Shown here piece after piece: positions 36,794 to 46,365 of a DNA stretch of 64,000 nt. The number at the start of each line of letters is the position of its first letter. Within the stretch, counting starts at the first letter, position 1. Position numbers and translations under genes: made by a program. Source of the stretch: Aliidiomarina maris (GTDB lineage: Bacteria > Pseudomonadota > Gammaproteobacteria > Enterobacterales > Alteromonadaceae). The notes beneath the pieces were generated by a model, which saw nothing but the letters and a program-made list of their open reading frames with translations, made no database searches and was not told the origin of the DNA. The stretch lies in assembly GCF_003987335.1 (NCBI RefSeq), contig NZ_PIPK01000010.1, positions 1 through 64,000 on the forward strand, given 5' to 3'.

Positions 36794-37213
36794 CTATTGG
36801 CGGGCCGAACGCAAGCTGTCGACGGCTTTGTCTAACACACCATTGACGAAACGGTGGCTGTCGTCAGCACCAAAGGCTTTAGCCAGTTCAATCGCTTCAT
36901 TCATGACAACTTTGTAGGGTACGTCGACACGGAATTTCAGCTCGTAGGCTGCAACCCGAAGAATCGCACGTTCGATTTGGTCTAAGTCAGCAAATGGACG
37001 GTCGGTAAACGGTGACAATGAGCCGTCTAAGCTGTTGGCTTGGGTCGCAACACCACGGATCAGGTCTTGGAAATAATCGACATCCACTTTACTGGTGTCG
37101 TTATCCGTTAAAAATTCCGCTTCGATGTCACTGATGCTATTGTCCGATAACTGCCATGAATAGATGGCTTGGATAGCAAGACGACGCGCCTTACGGCGAG
37201 CTGCTGGTTTCAC
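36794..37213 (-). CDS. nusB: Transcription antitermination factor NusB
   Basis: 139 aa, all helical. NusB with NusE (S10) binds boxA in rRNA leaders and allows antitermination. Conserved are the basic start [26 protein letters not shown], and [22 protein letters not shown]. The gene follows ribH by 11 bp, the usual order. Confidence 0.96.
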   Translation of the reverse strand: MKPAARRKARRLAIQAIYSWQLSDNSISDIEAEFLTDNDTSKVDVDYFQDLIRGVATQANSLDGSLSPFTDRPFADLDQIERAILRVAAYELKFRVDVPYKVVMNEAIELAKAFGADDSHRFVNGVLDKAVDSLRSARQ

Positions 37214-37224
37214 GATATTCTTCC

Positions 37225-37701
37225 TTACAACTGTTGCAGAACGTTGACCATTTCAAGCGCACTTAAGGCTGCTTCTGAGCCCTTATTGCCATGCTTGACG
37301 CCGGCGCGATCAATCGCCTGCTCGTCAGTGTCAGTGGTGATCACACCAAACGCGACTGGAATACCAGATTCCATCGCTACGCGTGCTAAACCTGAATTGG
37401 CTTCACCAGCAACAAAATCAAAGTGTGGCGTACCGCCACGAATCACTGCACCGATGGCAATCACAGCGTCATACTTACCGCTATCGGCAACTTTCTTTGC
37501 TGTCAGCGGTAGTTCGTAGGCACCTGGAACGCGTACCACGGTGATGTCGTCGGCGCTTACCTGGCCGATGCGCTGCAATGTGCCAACTGCACCTTCTAGC
37601 AGCGCGTCGACGATGAAGCTGTTAAAACGTGATACGACAATGGCAAATTTCTTACCCGGCGCCGCAACGCCACCTTCAATAATATTCATCTGTATGTCCA
37701 A
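37225..37701 (-). CDS. ribH: 6,7-dimethyl-8-ribityllumazine synthase
   Basis: 158 aa. Penultimate step of riboflavin synthesis, joining the pyrimidine and dihydroxybutanone phosphate. Motifs are [46 protein letters not shown] and [23 protein letters not shown]. In relatives ribD, ribE and ribBA often precede it. Here the upstream gene is an unrelated exported protein 39 bp away, and no FMN riboswitch fits. The short gap carries promoter-like TATGCT/TACACT sequences. Confidence 0.96.
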   Translation of the reverse strand: MDIQMNIIEGGVAAPGKKFAIVVSRFNSFIVDALLEGAVGTLQRIGQVSADDITVVRVPGAYELPLTAKKVADSGKYDAVIAIGAVIRGGTPHFDFVAGEANSGLARVAMESGIPVAFGVITTDTDEQAIDRAGVKHGNKGSEAALSALEMVNVLQQL

Positions 37702-37740
37702 GCCACTTAAAAAATGGTCGCTAGTGTAGCATAGTGCGCA

Positions 37741-38397
37741 CTAACGCGCACGATAGCGATGCAATATCTCGTCATTATTCGCATTTTCTGCGACAAATTC
37801 TAAGCGCGATTGCTCGAACTGTCCGCGCGCAAATTGGTTGCTGCTTGCGCTAGGAAACAACACTCGCTCCAGGCCCCAATCGTCCCTTAACCAAGTCAAC
37901 AATTGCGGCACGAGGGCGTCGGCATCACCTGATTCTTGTCCCGCCTGATTCAGCCAAAACGTTACTTCGGCTTGATAATCGGCGGCACGAAAGCCATTAA
38001 CCCCAGCGCGCTGCTGCACTGGGTTGATGAACACGGCGCCGCGGATACGACGATGAGCAGCATCGCGTATCACATAGGTGTAGCCACGCTGGCTTTCATG
38101 TTGCTGCAAGTAAAAGCGAATGGTGTCCAGATTACCTTCGGGCGTGAGCCTCGGCGTTGGCCAACCCCAGCCTAAAGTTCTCAGCAGCATGGCTTGGGAG
38201 CTTCGAAAGGCTTGAAAGTAAGCTTGATTGTCAGTTTCCTGCAACGGCTCAATCGCCCATTTTTCATCGCTTGCTGGTGCCGGTTCAAATGCAAGCTCAC
38301 GCGCATGGCTTGACGACATCATCATAACGGCAAGTACAGCACCGCACCACACCATCAGCCTTGAGTGTCCGCTTAAGGATTGAGTTTGGTTGGCCAT
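37741..38397 (-). CDS. Exported GNAT-like protein of unknown function
   Basis: 218 aa. Residues 1-32 form a signal peptide (hydrophobic MVWCGAVLAVMMMSS, likely cut after SHA). The rest looks like a GNAT fold of the RimJ/RimL kind (IRFYLQQHESQRGYTYVIRD, RIRGAVFINPV, EVTFWLNQAG, LLTWLRDDWGLERVLFPSAS), but the acetyl-CoA loop R/QxxGxG is not visible. An acetyltransferase in the periplasm would lack acetyl-CoA, so a binding or structural role is more likely. The start overlaps the stop of the upstream acyltransferase gene by one base (TAATG). Confidence 0.6.
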   Translation of the reverse strand: MANQTQSLSGHSRLMVWCGAVLAVMMMSSSHARELAFEPAPASDEKWAIEPLQETDNQAYFQAFRSSQAMLLRTLGWGWPTPRLTPEGNLDTIRFYLQQHESQRGYTYVIRDAAHRRIRGAVFINPVQQRAGVNGFRAADYQAEVTFWLNQAGQESGDADALVPQLLTWLRDDWGLERVLFPSASSNQFARGQFEQSRLEFVAENANNDEILHRYRAR

Positions 38398-38819
38398 TAT
38401 TCGTTCTCCAAAATTTTACCGCGCGCTTTGCTGGTAAAGTGCTGAATCTGAAGTAGCGCTGAATGGATGTCTTCCGTAGCCTGGCTCATGCTACCCACCA
38501 CACCATGGGCACTGTCGCGTTGCACCGGAATACCGCCAATACGCGTCAAAAAACCTTTAATTGGAAAGCGAAATAACGAATGCTTGCCTAAAAAGTTGAC
38601 CTCTAAACCGAGCTTGAACTTCACCATTAAGCCAACAAAGAAGTCCCAGTTTGACGTATGCGGCGCAATCGCGATAATCGCTTTGGGGATATCTGGCAAT
38701 TGCCCTTGCACTTGCCAGCCCCCTAACAGCTTGAGCCCCATACGCCCTACCCAGCTTACCCATGGGGAGGGCTTGGCTGGTAGTGCCTGATACTGGTTAT
38801 CCGAATCGCGTCTGTCCAA
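38397..38819 (-). pseudogene. Internally deleted PlsC-like acyltransferase
   Basis: 140 aa with a TTG start, or less if it begins at the Met of MGLKLLGG. The PlsC family motif I (APHTSNWDFFVG) and motif II (RIGGIPVQRDSAHGVV) are present, and the end (ALLQIQHFTSKARGK then LENE) resembles the usual family C-terminus. The middle part with motif III (the EGTR-type sequence) and the last catalytic region is missing, in frame. The protein is about 50 residues shorter than relatives as I recall them. It probably cannot acylate. It lies between the DUF3014 gene and the exported GNAT-like gene. Confidence 0.65.
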
Positions 38820-38829
38820 GCATAGTGAC

Positions 38830-39735
38830 CTAACGTTGTTCCACTAACAATGCACGAACTTCGCGCAATTTACGCTTCACTCGGCGTTGATTGTCTAAGC
38901 CCATACGTAGCATCTGCTTTTGTGCGGCTGGCAATTGTTCCAAGTCTGGATCTGCGAACGTATACATCACACGATCATCTTCTAAAGCCAGCATACCCTC
39001 AGGTTCTGGCGTGGTCAGCAGTACATCAATGGCTTCAATCACTTCATCAATGAACGCCTGATCAGGATGCGCAATTTCGCTAAACGCTTGGGCAAACAAA
39101 GGTTCAAAGTCACGATAGGCTCGCACTAAACGCTGGCTGTCTAAGCCAACAAACCACTCCACAATTTCATTGTAACGCGCGTAGGCACGCTCATCGATAT
39201 ATAGCTGATTATCAACGGTTTGGGTGCTGAAGCGCGCGTCGGGGCCAGCAATCGTAGCGCTTTCACGAATCACATCGCCGTCACTTAAGTTGTGCACGAA
39301 AATAACCAAATCACGCACTAAGTGTTCAGACCGGATCGGTCGCGTATTCAGTTCACGCTCCCGGGCTTGCTCCATCACAAACTCAGTGCTCTCGTTTAAG
39401 TCTGGTAACTCAAGCTCTGGCGCTTGCGGCTCGTCCATGGCGGGCGTTGGTCGAATTGGAGCAGGCTCTGGCACGACTACTTCGGTATCGGGTTCGCTTG
39501 ACTCGGGTCGCTGCGGCTGTGGTTCTGGCTCTACCCTTTCCTGCACCGGTTGTGGTACCGGGCGGCGCTCGCTGACAGCGCTGTCATCGTCGCTTTGCCA
39601 TAGCCATAAGACGACGCCGAGAATAACCACCAAAACCACGGCGATAACGATACTGATCACACCCTTGCGATTGCCGGCGTCAGGTGCCGATCTGGTATCT
39701 TGCTCAGGTTGATTTTGGGCATGTCTGTCAGTCAT
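38830..39735 (-). CDS. DUF3014 family membrane-anchored protein
   Basis: 301 aa. One membrane segment (about residues 25-45, ISIVIAVVLVVILGVVLWLW) is followed by a Pro/Glu-rich periplasmic linker (about 55-110) and a helical domain (RPIRSEHLVRDLVIFVHNLS, VEWFVGLDSQRLVRAYRDF, EPEGMLALEDDRVMYTFADP) that matches DUF3014. Function unknown; the long linker suggests it spans toward the cell wall or outer membrane. It is the first of three envelope-type genes read toward ribH. Confidence 0.8.
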   Translation of the reverse strand: MTDRHAQNQPEQDTRSAPDAGNRKGVISIVIAVVLVVILGVVLWLWQSDDDSAVSERRPVPQPVQERVEPEPQPQRPESSEPDTEVVVPEPAPIRPTPAMDEPQAPELELPDLNESTEFVMEQARERELNTRPIRSEHLVRDLVIFVHNLSDGDVIRESATIAGPDARFSTQTVDNQLYIDERAYARYNEIVEWFVGLDSQRLVRAYRDFEPLFAQAFSEIAHPDQAFIDEVIEAIDVLLTTPEPEGMLALEDDRVMYTFADPDLEQLPAAQKQMLRMGLDNQRRVKRKLREVRALLVEQR

Positions 39736-39765
39736 TTACTCACTCTCCAAAGCGCAGTCGACACA

Positions 39766-40539
39766 TTATTGTTCGGGGCGCGTAAACACAGGCGCGCTCT
39801 CTGAAGACAACGCGGCATCGTATTTATATCCCTCGGCAGTAAAACCTTTTAATTCTTTTAACGAAGTGACCTGATTCTCCACCACATAGCGCGCCATCAT
39901 GCCTCGCGCTTTCTTGGCGTAAAAGCTAATCACTTTTAGTTGACCGTTTTTAGTATCCTTAAACACCGGACTAATAATCTCAGCGTCTAACGCCTTTTTG
40001 TCAACCGCTTTAAAATATTCATTCGACGCTAGGTTAAGCAAATACTTGTCGCCACTTTGCTGCATATCTTGATTTAATTGCTCGGCTATACGCGCGCCCC
40101 AGAATGCATACAGGTCTTTACCACGCGGGTTATCCAGCTTGGTGCCCATCTCTAATCGATAGGCTTGCATCAAATCCAGCGGTCGTAGCAAGCCATACAA
40201 GCCGGACAGAATACGCATGTGTTGCTGAGCGTATGCAATCGTGTCAGGGCTCAAACTAGCAGCATCTAAACCGGCATAGACATCGCCATTAAATGCGAAG
40301 ACTGCTGCTTTCGCGTTGTCCGGTGTAAATGGTGTTTGCCATTCAGCGAACCGAGCGGCATTTAGCCCTGCCAACTTATCACTGATTTTCATCAAGCTGG
40401 CAATCTGCTGCGGGCTCAACTCACGTGCGCGCTGAATGAGTGCCGCCGAGTCGTCTAAATGACGTGGTTGAGTATAATCATCGACCGCCGCTGGGCTTTC
40501 GAAATCCAAGTTCTTTGCAGGTGATACAACCAATAACAT
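39766..40539 (-). CDS. yaaA: Peroxide stress protein YaaA
   Basis: 257 aa, the usual length. YaaA lowers free iron and protects DNA and proteins when hydrogen peroxide accumulates. The start [16 protein letters not shown] and the conserved [34 protein letters not shown] and [12 protein letters not shown] are clear. It stands alone between secF and the DUF3014 gene. Confidence 0.95.
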   Translation of the reverse strand: MLLVVSPAKNLDFESPAAVDDYTQPRHLDDSAALIQRARELSPQQIASLMKISDKLAGLNAARFAEWQTPFTPDNAKAAVFAFNGDVYAGLDAASLSPDTIAYAQQHMRILSGLYGLLRPLDLMQAYRLEMGTKLDNPRGKDLYAFWGARIAEQLNQDMQQSGDKYLLNLASNEYFKAVDKKALDAEIISPVFKDTKNGQLKVISFYAKKARGMMARYVVENQVTSLKELKGFTAEGYKYDAALSSESAPVFTRPEQ

Positions 40540-40605
40540 CCAATCTGCCTCTTATACATTACGCTTAATACTTAGGTATAGTGTAGCCTACTTGTCTGAG
40601 CGACG

Positions 40606-40644
40606 AAAAAAAAGCCGATGCATTCGATTGAAAGCATCGGCTTT
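40606..40644 (-). terminator. Terminator after secF
   Basis: AAAGCCGATGC (40611-40621) pairs with GCATCGGCTTT (40634-40644). On the minus strand eight T follow the stem. It lies 20 bp after the secF stop and ends the yajC-secD-secF transcript. Confidence 0.88.
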
Positions 40645-40663
40645 GTCAGTCCAAGCATGATAG

Positions 40664-41623
40664 TTAAATCATGTTCTCTTGGTCCTGACCTTCTTTTTCA
40701 ACTTCTGGCGGTAGCAAGTCTTCCCGTGAAATGCCCAACGCGATCATAATCGTGGTACGAGTGAACGTTGATGAGTAAGTACCCACTACCACACCTACCA
40801 ACATCGCGAGTGCAAAGCCGTTAACCATTTGGCCACCGAAGAAGTATAGCGTGAGCAATACCATAATAGTGGTTAATGAGGTAATCAGTGTCCGGCTCAA
40901 ACACTGGCTAAGTGAAATATTAATCACGTCAGGCACTTCGGTATTGCGCAACTTCAGAAAGTTCTCTCGAATCCGGTCCGAAATAACGATACTGTCGTTC
41001 AGGGAGTAACCTATGACCGCCAATAATGCCGCTAAAATGGTTAAATCCAACTGCACTTGCAGCAGCGAGAACAAGCCAAGCACCATAATCACGTCTTGCA
41101 CCAAGCCGATCACCGAGGCTAATGCGATACGCCATTCGAAACGAAATGACACGTAAATTAAGATACAAATGGCCGCGACTATCATGGCTAAACCACCTGC
41201 TTCAGCAAGCTCTTCACCGACACTTGGGCCAACGAACTCAACGCGGCGCAGGTCTAAATTGCTGTCCACCTCAGTGCTAAGTAAGCGAAATAGCTGTTCG
41301 CCAATGGCGTCCGCATTTTCTGCTTCCAAGCGCGGTGGAACACGCACCAGCACATCGCGCGACGAGCCAAAGTTTTGCACAATGGCGTCGTCAAATTCAT
41401 TCGCCGCGAGTACGTCACGCAGTTCTTCCAGATTAGCTGGCTGTGAGAAGCCCACTTCCACCAAAGTACCGCCCGTAAAGTCTAAGCCCCAGTTCAGGCC
41501 TCGCGTCGATAACGATACAATGGCAATCAGTAACAAAATGACACTGAGTATCGCCGTCGGCTTACTCATGTTCATAAAGTTGATGGGGCGATTTTCGTCT
41601 ACTTTAGTAATTTCAAAAAACAT
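40664..41623 (-). CDS. secF: Protein translocase subunit SecF
   Basis: 319 aa, six membrane segments. With SecD it uses the proton or sodium motive force to help proteins leave the SecYEG channel on the periplasmic side. Motifs are RGLNWGLDFTGGTLVEVGF, VEFVGPSVGEELAEAG, ALLAVIGYSLNDSIVISDRIREN and SRTLITSLTTIMVLLTLYFFGG. It follows secD by 9 bp. Confidence 0.97.
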   Translation of the reverse strand: MFFEITKVDENRPINFMNMSKPTAILSVILLLIAIVSLSTRGLNWGLDFTGGTLVEVGFSQPANLEELRDVLAANEFDDAIVQNFGSSRDVLVRVPPRLEAENADAIGEQLFRLLSTEVDSNLDLRRVEFVGPSVGEELAEAGGLAMIVAAICILIYVSFRFEWRIALASVIGLVQDVIMVLGLFSLLQVQLDLTILAALLAVIGYSLNDSIVISDRIRENFLKLRNTEVPDVINISLSQCLSRTLITSLTTIMVLLTLYFFGGQMVNGFALAMLVGVVVGTYSSTFTRTTIMIALGISREDLLPPEVEKEGQDQENMI

Positions 41624-41632
41624 CGTAGCCCC

Positions 41633-43477
41633 CTAAATCGATAACTTCGTGAGGCGTTTTTGTCGGCCCCAGATAAAGTTAACAATGGCTCGTGTACCGA
41701 TAATCGCCGTGAACATGGACGTCACGATACCAATGGCAAGCGTTACCGCGAAGCCTTTGATTGGGCCAGTACCCACGGCAAACAGGATGATCGCCGCAAT
41801 CAGCGTGGTGATGTTACCGTCAGCAATCGACGATAACGCGTTGTCGTAACCATGCTTAATCGCTTGTTGCGGACTTCGCCCTTCTTTTAGCTCTTCACGA
41901 ATACGCTCAAATATCAGTACGTTGGCATCAACTGCCATACCAACGGTCAGCAGGATACCCGCCATCCCCGGCATTGTCAGCGTCGCGCCTGGAATCAATG
42001 ACATAATACCGACAATTAAGATCAGGTTGGTGAATAGTGCCGCGTTCGCGACTAAGCCAAATTTACGGTAGTAAATACCCATAAAAATCAGCACTAAAAT
42101 GAAACCTGATAGAATGGCCGTCATACCGTCGCGGATATTTTGCGCACCTAAGCTTGGGCCCACAGTACGTTCTTCAACGATTTGGATCGGCGCAATCAAG
42201 GCACCAGCGCGTAACAAGAGTGCAAGGTTCTGCGCGTCCTGCGGTGAACCCACGCCAGTAATGCGGAAGCTTGAACCTAAACGCGCTTGGATAGTCGCAA
42301 CCGACACCACTTCCTCAACCCGTTCAAATTCAATACGACCATCCGCTGTGGTTTCGCCGGTGGCAATAAACTCAATAAACACCGTCGCCATCGGGTCGCC
42401 GATGCGGTCACGGGTTGCCAGCGACATCATGTTGCCGCCTGCTGAATCAAGCTGAATATTAACCTGTGGACGATTGTTCTCGTCAAAGCCAGAATTAGCA
42501 TTAACGATATGGTCACCGGTCAAGATGATGCGGTTTTCGAGCAATTGCTGACCACCGCCACGCACGTCGTACAAGCGGCTACCAAATGGTACTCGTCCTT
42601 GCTGGGCGTCACGTAAATCGTTTTCGGTGTCGACAAAGCGAAATTCCAGGGTTGCTGTCGCGCCCAAGATCTCTTTCGCGCGCGCGGTGTCTTGTACACC
42701 AGGTAACTCAACCACAATACGGTCTTGGCCTTGACGTTGAATCACCGGCTCGGCAACACCCAATTCATTGACACGGTTACGCAAAATCGTAATGTTTTGC
42801 GAAATCGCATTGGCTTGGGTTTCTTGCAGGTAATCATCGCTCATCGATAAGCGCAGCGTGTTACCATCTGTCGATGCATCGTAGCCTTGGAAGGCATTAC
42901 GTAATACACGGCTAGCGGCTTGCACGTCTTCTGCATTACGCAGCACGACCTCAACGTCATTACCACTTTCTTCGACACTGCGATAACGAATGCTTTCCTG
43001 GCGCAAGGTCGAACGCACTTCCGTGACCATCTGTTCACGAATTTTCATTAGTGCTTCTTCCATGTCCACTTCCATCAAGAAGTGCACACCACCGCGTAAG
43101 TCCAGACCAAGCTTTAAGGGCTGGCCGCCAATCGCCGCCAACCACGCAGGCTGCGCAGGTGCCAGATTGAGCGCCACAATGTAGTCACGCCCAAGTTCAG
43201 CATTCAGGATGTCTTGGGCCGCAAGTTGCTGATCATCCGATTCAAGGCGCACTAAAATAGTGCTGTCTTCAAGGGTGACGCCGCGCGGCTCAATTCCATT
43301 TGATTCAAGCGCGCGTTGCACTTGAGTCATCGTTGATGTGGTCACTTCGCCGCTACGCTGAGCTGAAATTTGAATCGCTGGGTCTTCCCCATACAAATTT
43401 GGCAGCGCGTAGAGCGCACCGACGGCGACCACAATGATCACCATCAGATACTTCCACGTTGGAAATTTATTTAACAC
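41633..43477 (-). CDS. secD: Protein translocase subunit SecD
   Basis: 614 aa, six membrane segments and a large periplasmic part (P1 head about residues 100-400). Visible: LKLGLDLRGGVHFLMEVDM, RNRVNELGVAEPVIQRQGQDRIVVELPG in two pieces, and AVDANVLIFERIREEL in the ion path. It forms a complex with SecF and YajC encoded on either side. Confidence 0.97.
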   Translation of the reverse strand: MLNKFPTWKYLMVIIVVAVGALYALPNLYGEDPAIQISAQRSGEVTTSTMTQVQRALESNGIEPRGVTLEDSTILVRLESDDQQLAAQDILNAELGRDYIVALNLAPAQPAWLAAIGGQPLKLGLDLRGGVHFLMEVDMEEALMKIREQMVTEVRSTLRQESIRYRSVEESGNDVEVVLRNAEDVQAASRVLRNAFQGYDASTDGNTLRLSMSDDYLQETQANAISQNITILRNRVNELGVAEPVIQRQGQDRIVVELPGVQDTARAKEILGATATLEFRFVDTENDLRDAQQGRVPFGSRLYDVRGGGQQLLENRIILTGDHIVNANSGFDENNRPQVNIQLDSAGGNMMSLATRDRIGDPMATVFIEFIATGETTADGRIEFERVEEVVSVATIQARLGSSFRITGVGSPQDAQNLALLLRAGALIAPIQIVEERTVGPSLGAQNIRDGMTAILSGFILVLIFMGIYYRKFGLVANAALFTNLILIVGIMSLIPGATLTMPGMAGILLTVGMAVDANVLIFERIREELKEGRSPQQAIKHGYDNALSSIADGNITTLIAAIILFAVGTGPIKGFAVTLAIGIVTSMFTAIIGTRAIVNFIWGRQKRLTKLSI

Positions 43478-43525
43478 AAATACGTCCTTTCATATCGGGC
43501 GTGAGTATATTGCGCTCAGGCTAGA

Positions 43526-43864
43526 TTAAAGCGTTTTAATCGTACCTTTTGGCAACACCGCGGCAACAGCACCTTTTTGCACTGTCATTTCAACGTTATC
43601 GGCCACTGCAATCACCATAAAGTCGTTGTCGTCAGCCACTTTGCTGATACGGCCTACCAAGCCACCTTGAATCAACACTTCATCACCTTTAGTGAGTGCA
43701 GATACCAGGCTTTTATGCTCTTTAACACGCTTAGCTTGCGGGCGGTAAATCATGAAGTAAAAAATCAGACCGAAAACAGCCAGCATGATAAATAAAGACA
43801 AGGTGCTACCTTCGGCTTGGCCAGCTGGCGCTGCCGCGTGTGCAGATGAGATTAAAAAGTCCAT
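43526..43864 (-). CDS. yajC: Preprotein translocase auxiliary subunit YajC
   Basis: 112 aa from the ATG at 43864 (MDFLISSAHAAAP), the start that aligns with the family. One membrane segment (LSLFIMLAVFGLIFYFMIYRP) is followed by a small cytoplasmic domain (KGDEVLIQGGLVGRISKVAD). YajC binds SecDF. In most gammaproteobacteria queA and tgt lie upstream; here they are replaced by a sigma-54-type regulator gene. Confidence 0.95.
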   Translation of the reverse strand: MDFLISSAHAAAPAGQAEGSTLSLFIMLAVFGLIFYFMIYRPQAKRVKEHKSLVSALTKGDEVLIQGGLVGRISKVADDNDFMVIAVADNVEMTVQKGAVAAVLPKGTIKTL

Positions 43865-44013
43865 ACATATTCCTCTAAATAACAATAATCAATTTAGCTT
43901 GGGTGTAGTTATTGGGACGCAAGCCAACTGAAACAAGTCAGACATGTCGCTTTCCATGCCTATTTTAAAAATTAACGCTGCATTCTACCCAAGTCTGACG
44001 CAAATCTAAACGG

Positions 44014-45585
44014 CTATGCGTCGAGCCCCATCGCACGAAGTCGTCGACGCAACCCAATTTGCGACACCTCAAGGTGTTCCATCATACGCTCAAGATCGCC
44101 GTTAAACTCGTGATAACAATGAGTTAGCTCGTCGTCAGTTAAGTCAGCGGTGTGCTTTAACTCTGGATGGCGTTCAATTAATTGATATACCGAAGCGCGT
44201 GAAATACCTAAATCGTCGGCGGTGGCTTGAAGTTCGTAGCGATGACGCCGCAGCGCTAACACCAGTTCATCCCGGCTAATTTGGCTCGGCTTACGTTTAC
44301 GCACGTTTGCCTCTGGCAATGGCGCAGTCGCTTGCGCCACGGGCGCATCATTTTTCAGCATGCCTAATAACTGCTGCTCTAAGCGCAATGGCATGCCAGG
44401 TGTGGAATCAAACAGCATTTGCCGGGTGACATTGCGCAGCTGACGGACGTTACCCGGCCATTCGGCCTCTAATAGCTGACGCACAGTCGTATTATGTAAC
44501 CATGGCGACGCCACATCGATAGGTAGCTCAGCTTGACCACTGGTTTTTTCCCAGTGGCTGCGCATAAAAAGCCGCAGCAAGGACGGTATATCCTCACGTC
44601 GCTCACGTAACGGCGGTAAGAATATCTGGTAGCTACTCAAACGGTGTAATAATGGCTGCTTAAAGCTACCCTCGCCCTGCTGTTCAAGGTTGGCGTCCGT
44701 TGCGGCAATAATCCGCACGTCAACGTCGCTCGCTTGAGTCGCTCCGACTGGCACCACCTGATGGGTTTCCAATGCACGTAGTAGCATCGCTTGCACTTCT
44801 TGCGAAGCCTCGCCAATTTCATCCAGGAATAAGGTACCTGTGTTCGCAGCTTGAAACAGACCGTCCCGGTCTGCCGTTGCCCCGGTATAGGCACCCTTGG
44901 TGGCGCCAAATAGCTCAGATACCGCCAGCGATGGCTGCAATGCGGCGATGTTCACTGCCACGAAGGGTTGCTTTTGCCGTCCTGACTGATGATAGATAGC
45001 CTGTGCAACAAGCTCCTTACCGCATCCAGTCGCGCCACGAATCAACACTGGCTCGTCTGCCGGCGCGACCTTATTGATACGTTCACGCACGTCTTGCATC
45101 GCGGCACTTATACCCACCAGCCCTAAGTCATGATGCACAATATTTGGCATTTGCATGGCTTTGAGCAAAATCATTACATGTTCGCCCAAGCAAAGCTCAA
45201 CACCCTGCTGTAGCTGTGCTTCTGTGATGAGAACTCGCTCGTCTAATTCCACTTGATTAACACTGACCGCAGCCGAATAGGCTTGACGATGCAGCATAAT
45301 ATCGAGCTTACCCACGCGTTCCAAACGCATGGCTTTGCGGCTCACTTGAGGCACGCCAAGGCCCACACCGATACTACTCGCTGCTGAATGAAACTCTGGG
45401 GTATGGCGATTCAACTCTTGTTCAGCGAACTGCATCACTCCGTCTAGTACACAAAATTCGCCTAAACGATTTGGGTCCGGGTGGCAGGCAATAATTGCGA
45501 CTGGCACAATTTGGCGGTCGTCGCTTGCATACGTGGCTCTACCTTTGGGGAAAATTCGGGTTGGCTCGTCATACTGATTACTCAC
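44014..45585 (-). CDS. FHA-domain sigma-54-dependent transcriptional activator
   Basis: 523 aa. An N-terminal FHA-like domain (about residues 25-145) would read phosphothreonine. The AAA+ domain has Walker A GATGCGKE, the sigma-54 contact loop GAYTGA, Walker B TLFLDEIGEA, and the arginine-finger region PPLRERREDIPSLL. The C-terminal part holds two Fis-type helix-turn-helix units (LVLALRRHRYELQATADDL then GISRASVYQLI, and a second one ending VSQIGLRRRLRAMGL). FHA activators usually pair with Ser/Thr kinases and secretion systems; none is present here. It is divergent from the TRIC-like gene. Confidence 0.85.
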   Translation of the reverse strand: MSNQYDEPTRIFPKGRATYASDDRQIVPVAIIACHPDPNRLGEFCVLDGVMQFAEQELNRHTPEFHSAASSIGVGLGVPQVSRKAMRLERVGKLDIMLHRQAYSAAVSVNQVELDERVLITEAQLQQGVELCLGEHVMILLKAMQMPNIVHHDLGLVGISAAMQDVRERINKVAPADEPVLIRGATGCGKELVAQAIYHQSGRQKQPFVAVNIAALQPSLAVSELFGATKGAYTGATADRDGLFQAANTGTLFLDEIGEASQEVQAMLLRALETHQVVPVGATQASDVDVRIIAATDANLEQQGEGSFKQPLLHRLSSYQIFLPPLRERREDIPSLLRLFMRSHWEKTSGQAELPIDVASPWLHNTTVRQLLEAEWPGNVRQLRNVTRQMLFDSTPGMPLRLEQQLLGMLKNDAPVAQATAPLPEANVRKRKPSQISRDELVLALRRHRYELQATADDLGISRASVYQLIERHPELKHTADLTDDELTHCYHEFNGDLERMMEHLEVSQIGLRRRLRAMGLDA

Positions 45586-45727
45586 CGCGCCCTCCTTAGT
45601 GGTGTCTACTGTGGTGCTTCGATAGTTATTATTTTCCCCTCATACTAATGATTAAAAGCATTTGAAACCAGATATAATACCGGCACACTCATTGTTTAGT
45701 TACTTTTTAACCTAGGTTCAGCAACTT

Positions 45728-46345
45728 ATGCTCGATTGGTTCTACTTAACCGACCTCTTAGGCGTCGCCGTATTTGCAATTTCCGGCACCCTCTTGGCGT
45801 TTCGAAAGCACATGGACGGATTCGGCGTGGTGGTGCTAGCGTCGTTAACCGCGATTGGCGGCGGGACTACCCGTGATTTAATTCTTGATGTGCCAGTATT
45901 TTGGCTGCATGACCCGGTGTATTTCATGGTCATCTTAGCGGCGGCTTTAGGGGCGATTATCTGGCTCAGATTTAAAGCCTATATTCCCGTCAATCGACTC
46001 TTGTTTGCGGATGCCCTGGGGATTGCATTTTTTACTGTATTAGGCGCTGAAAAGGCCATTAATGCAGGCGTCACAGGTTTTACTGCGATTATTCTCGGCA
46101 CCATGACGGCCGTGTTTGGCGGGATGTTGCGCGACGTCGTCGCCCGTGAAGTGCCGCTGGTACTGAAAAGCGAATTGTATGCGACCACCTGTATTGCTGG
46201 GGCCACCTTATTTGTGCTGCTGTACCCATGGCACCCCACCGTGGCAATGTTAGTCGCCATGGTAACCACCTTTGGCTTACGCATGGGCGCACTTAAATAC
46301 CATTGGTCGCTACCAGTTTTTAGCGAGCACAGCGATAAACGCTAA
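45728..46345 (+). CDS. TRIC/UPF0126 family membrane channel
   Basis: 205 aa with about seven membrane segments. Members such as YicG carry two repeats, each with a Gly-rich kinked helix: TAIGGGTTRDLILD and TAVFGGMLRDVVARE are both present. Prokaryotic homologues of eukaryotic TRIC form trimeric K+-conducting channels, but some may carry other small substrates. The gene stands alone. Confidence 0.9.
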   Translation: MLDWFYLTDLLGVAVFAISGTLLAFRKHMDGFGVVVLASLTAIGGGTTRDLILDVPVFWLHDPVYFMVILAAALGAIIWLRFKAYIPVNRLLFADALGIAFFTVLGAEKAINAGVTGFTAIILGTMTAVFGGMLRDVVAREVPLVLKSELYATTCIAGATLFVLLYPWHPTVAMLVAMVTTFGLRMGALKYHWSLPVFSEHSDKR

Positions 46346-46365
46346 CCCCACATAAACGAAGGGGG

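Noticed and set aside
37702-37740. FMN riboswitch upstream of ribH
   Set aside because: Only 39 bp separate ribH from the next gene, which is too short for the aptamer, and no match is seen.
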